From assembly GCA_016297915.1 (NCBI GenBank), contig JAEDFU010000002.1, positions 35,965 through 99,964 on the forward strand: a DNA stretch of 64,000 nt. The letters are read 5' to 3'. The stretch's first letter is position 1; each line of letters begins with the position of its first letter. The notes beneath the pieces were generated by a model. It did not search any database, was not told where the DNA came from, and was given only the letters and a program-made list of their open reading frames with translations. Positions 62,335-64,000 of the stretch are shown one piece after another. A program made the translations under genes and the position numbers. This DNA is from Clostridia bacterium (GTDB taxonomy: Bacteria; Bacillota; Clostridia; Christensenellales; UBA1242).

Positions 62335-62808
62335 ATGAGATGTCCGATTTGTGGCTCAAAAATGGTCGATGGCAAACTGTGTCAGTATTGCAAAATAACC
62401 GACGAACAAGTTTATGGTGCTAGCAACAAAAAAGTAAGCCAGTATCGTAAAAACGATATGTCTGATCTTGTATACTTTACAACAGATATTCCAAGTGATG
62501 TAAACAAAATAAGACTGCTTTTGTATACAATTTTTTTTGGATTTTTGGGCGTTAATCACTTTTATGTCAAACGAAACATAAGAGGAATGTTCTCGCTATT
62601 TAGTTTTGTAATTTCGGCTACACTACTTATAGTTGACCAATCGGTCAAGACCATTGGCAGTGTTTTGGTATTTAGATTGTTTTTTGAATTTGCTTTTTTT
62701 GCAATGGCTATTAATGTGTTGCTCTGGATTTGTGATATTATTAATGTAATATTCCGTAAGTTCAAAGTCCCAGTTGTTTTGAAAGAAAAGGAGACAAAAA
62801 GTAAATGA
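62335..62808 (+). CDS. Zinc-ribbon/TM2-domain membrane protein
   Basis: Residues 3-19 hold CPICGS and CQYC, a short zinc ribbon. A TM2-like part follows, with FFGFLGVNHFYVKRNIRGMFSL between two helices and a further hydrophobic pair, in 157 residues. Role unknown. It overlaps mnmA by 4 bases (ATGA) and is thus translationally coupled to it. AAGGGAGAA sets the start. Confidence 0.8.
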   Translation: MRCPICGSKMVDGKLCQYCKITDEQVYGASNKKVSQYRKNDMSDLVYFTTDIPSDVNKIRLLLYTIFFGFLGVNHFYVKRNIRGMFSLFSFVISATLLIVDQSVKTIGSVLVFRLFFEFAFFAMAINVLLWICDIINVIFRKFKVPVVLKEKETKSK

Positions 62809-63878
62809 CAAAAGTAGTTGTTGGAATGTCTGGAGGGGTAGATAGTTCGGTTGCTGCAGCACTCCTAAAGGAACAAGGTTATGAGGTTATTGGACTCTTT
62901 ATGCACAACTGGGAGGAAGATGACGACAATGGCGTCTGTACATCTGTCACTGATTACGAAGATGTCAAGAGGGTTTGCAACAAAATAGGTATCCCATACT
63001 TTTCGGTTAATTTTGCCAAGGATTATTTGGATAGAGTATTTAAGTATTTTTTGGAAGAGTACGAAAAAGGTAGAACTCCAAACCCAGATGTCTTGTGTAA
63101 TAGAGAAATTAAGTTTGGACCATTTTTGGAATATGCCAAGTCTATGGGTGCGGACTATATAGCAACAGGACACTATGCCAAAGTTGAGAGAAAGGACGGC
63201 CTTACTTATCTTTGCAAAGCCAAAGATACAGGCAAGGACCAAACTTACTTTCTTAATCAACTTAATCAAAATCAACTAAGAGATGTACTTTTTCCGCTTG
63301 GCGATATGGTAAAATCTGATGTTAGAAAACTAGCCGAAAAATATGGACTATCTACTGCCGAAAAAAAAGACAGCACAGGAATATGTTTTATTGGTGAGCG
63401 TAGATTTAGACAGTTTCTCAAAAATTATCTACCCTGCAAAGCTGGAGATATTGTTGACCTAACTGGCAAAAAAGTTGGCGAACACGAGGGTGTAATCTAT
63501 TATACTCTTGGGCAACGCAGAGGTCTTAATATTGGCGGAAAGAGTGACGGAAATGGCAATAGGTGGTATGTTGTTGACAAAAATATCAAGGAAAACAAAC
63601 TAATTGTCTCTCAAGGCGAAGGCGAAGAATTATTTTCGGAAGGTCTTGTTTCGTACAAAATTAATTGGATTCCCAAAAAACCTGATATGACGGAGTTTGA
63701 TTGTTGTGCCAAATTTAGATATAGGCAACCAGACCAAAAAGTAAGAGTGAAAATCGAAGGCGACGGCGTTAGGGTTTATTTTTCTGAAAAACAAAGAGCT
63801 GTAACTCCGGGTCAGTATGTTGTGTTCTATGATGATACCCATTGTCTAGGCGGTGGAGTTATAGAGGAAGTATTTTAA
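62805..63878 (+). CDS. mnmA: tRNA 2-thiouridylase MnmA
   Basis: It thiolates uridine 34 of tRNA-Lys, -Glu and -Gln using ATP and a persulfide. The PP-loop is GMSGGVDSSVAAALL near residues 7-21. The two active cysteines lie in DVLCNREIKF (near 100) and TGICFIGERRF (near 198). YTLGQRRGL and the C-terminal beta-barrel complete the family pattern. Length 357 is normal. It marks the return to core genes right of the secretion block. Confidence 0.97.
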   Translation: MTKVVVGMSGGVDSSVAAALLKEQGYEVIGLFMHNWEEDDDNGVCTSVTDYEDVKRVCNKIGIPYFSVNFAKDYLDRVFKYFLEEYEKGRTPNPDVLCNREIKFGPFLEYAKSMGADYIATGHYAKVERKDGLTYLCKAKDTGKDQTYFLNQLNQNQLRDVLFPLGDMVKSDVRKLAEKYGLSTAEKKDSTGICFIGERRFRQFLKNYLPCKAGDIVDLTGKKVGEHEGVIYYTLGQRRGLNIGGKSDGNGNRWYVVDKNIKENKLIVSQGEGEELFSEGLVSYKINWIPKKPDMTEFDCCAKFRYRQPDQKVRVKIEGDGVRVYFSEKQRAVTPGQYVVFYDDTHCLGGGVIEEVF

Positions 63879-63888
63879 TAATTTTTTA

Positions 63889-63918
63889 TCCAAGGCAAAT
63901 TGCTTTGGATTTTTTTTG
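63889..63918 (+). terminator. Terminator after mnmA
   Basis: ATCCAAGGCAA / TTGCTTTGGAT arms with one wobble pair, then eight T. Nothing further is seen to the end of the window. Confidence 0.85.
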
Positions 63919-64000
63919 TCATATAAAAACTCTCGCATGGACACTAGATTGTATCATTGATAATAGCCTATAAATATTTATTGTTTAATATTGTTACTAT

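Overview
The window is about one-third GC and gene-dense. It has Gram-positive-style signals: strong AGGAGG-type ribosome binding sites, TTGACA/TAtAAT promoters with 16-18 bp spacers, U-tract terminators and a T-box leader. It also carries anaerobic genes (class III ribonucleotide reductase and its activase), an RsgI-type anti-sigma factor, EpsG/LicD-type surface polysaccharide genes and a PrgI-VirB4-type conjugation ATPase. This points to an uncultured low-GC anaerobic Bacillota (Clostridia-like, probably host-associated). TAA, TAG and TGA all serve as stops. I see no tRNA, rRNA, insertion sequence, integrase or CRISPR array.

Layout. 1-1978: an RsgI-like anti-sigma factor running off the left edge, folD and a small unknown gene. 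2423-17990: a surface polysaccharide locus. It opens with a bacillosamine-type module (4,6-dehydratase, decayed acetyltransferase, aminotransferase, initiating phosphoglycosyl transferase), continues with a PLP decarboxylase / SDR / ATP-grasp cassette, two glycosyltransferases, an EpsG-like polymerase and a Wzx flippase, and ends with LicD, an IspD/TarI-like cytidylyltransferase, UppS and an O-antigen-ligase-like protein. 18052-30779: mostly housekeeping genes (variant P-type cation ATPase, CorA, a 45-residue Cys-rich protein, T-box-controlled pheST, tandem GNAT protein, nucleoside hydrolase, ComEC-like hydrolase, ROK kinase). 30916-35136: a deoxynucleotide module with paired NrdR boxes, an NrdD-glutaredoxin fusion, a thioredoxin reductase-like protein and NrdG. 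35363-42438: a canonical Ca2+-ATPase, a sugar isomerase interrupted by an in-frame TGA, two small membrane proteins, thymidylate kinase and an unusual long ThyX-like protein.

42618-62220 is the most unusual part. It is a type IV secretion-like gene block with a VirD4 coupling ATPase, two VirB2/TrbC-like small membrane proteins, a VirB6-like protein with a long helical tail and a VirB3-VirB4 fusion ATPase. Two giant proteins of about 1746 and 1273 residues follow; they share a homologous module with each other and match no family I recognise. Two small hypothetical proteins close the block. There is no relaxase, integrase, peptidoglycan hydrolase or attachment site in view, and housekeeping genes lie directly on both sides (thyX-like on the left, a TM2 gene and mnmA on the right). 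Intergenic DNA in the block carries three kinds of short repeats. I read it as a resident, possibly non-conjugative, type IV secretion-like machine.

62335-64000: a zinc-ribbon/TM2 membrane protein gene overlapping mnmA, then a terminator.
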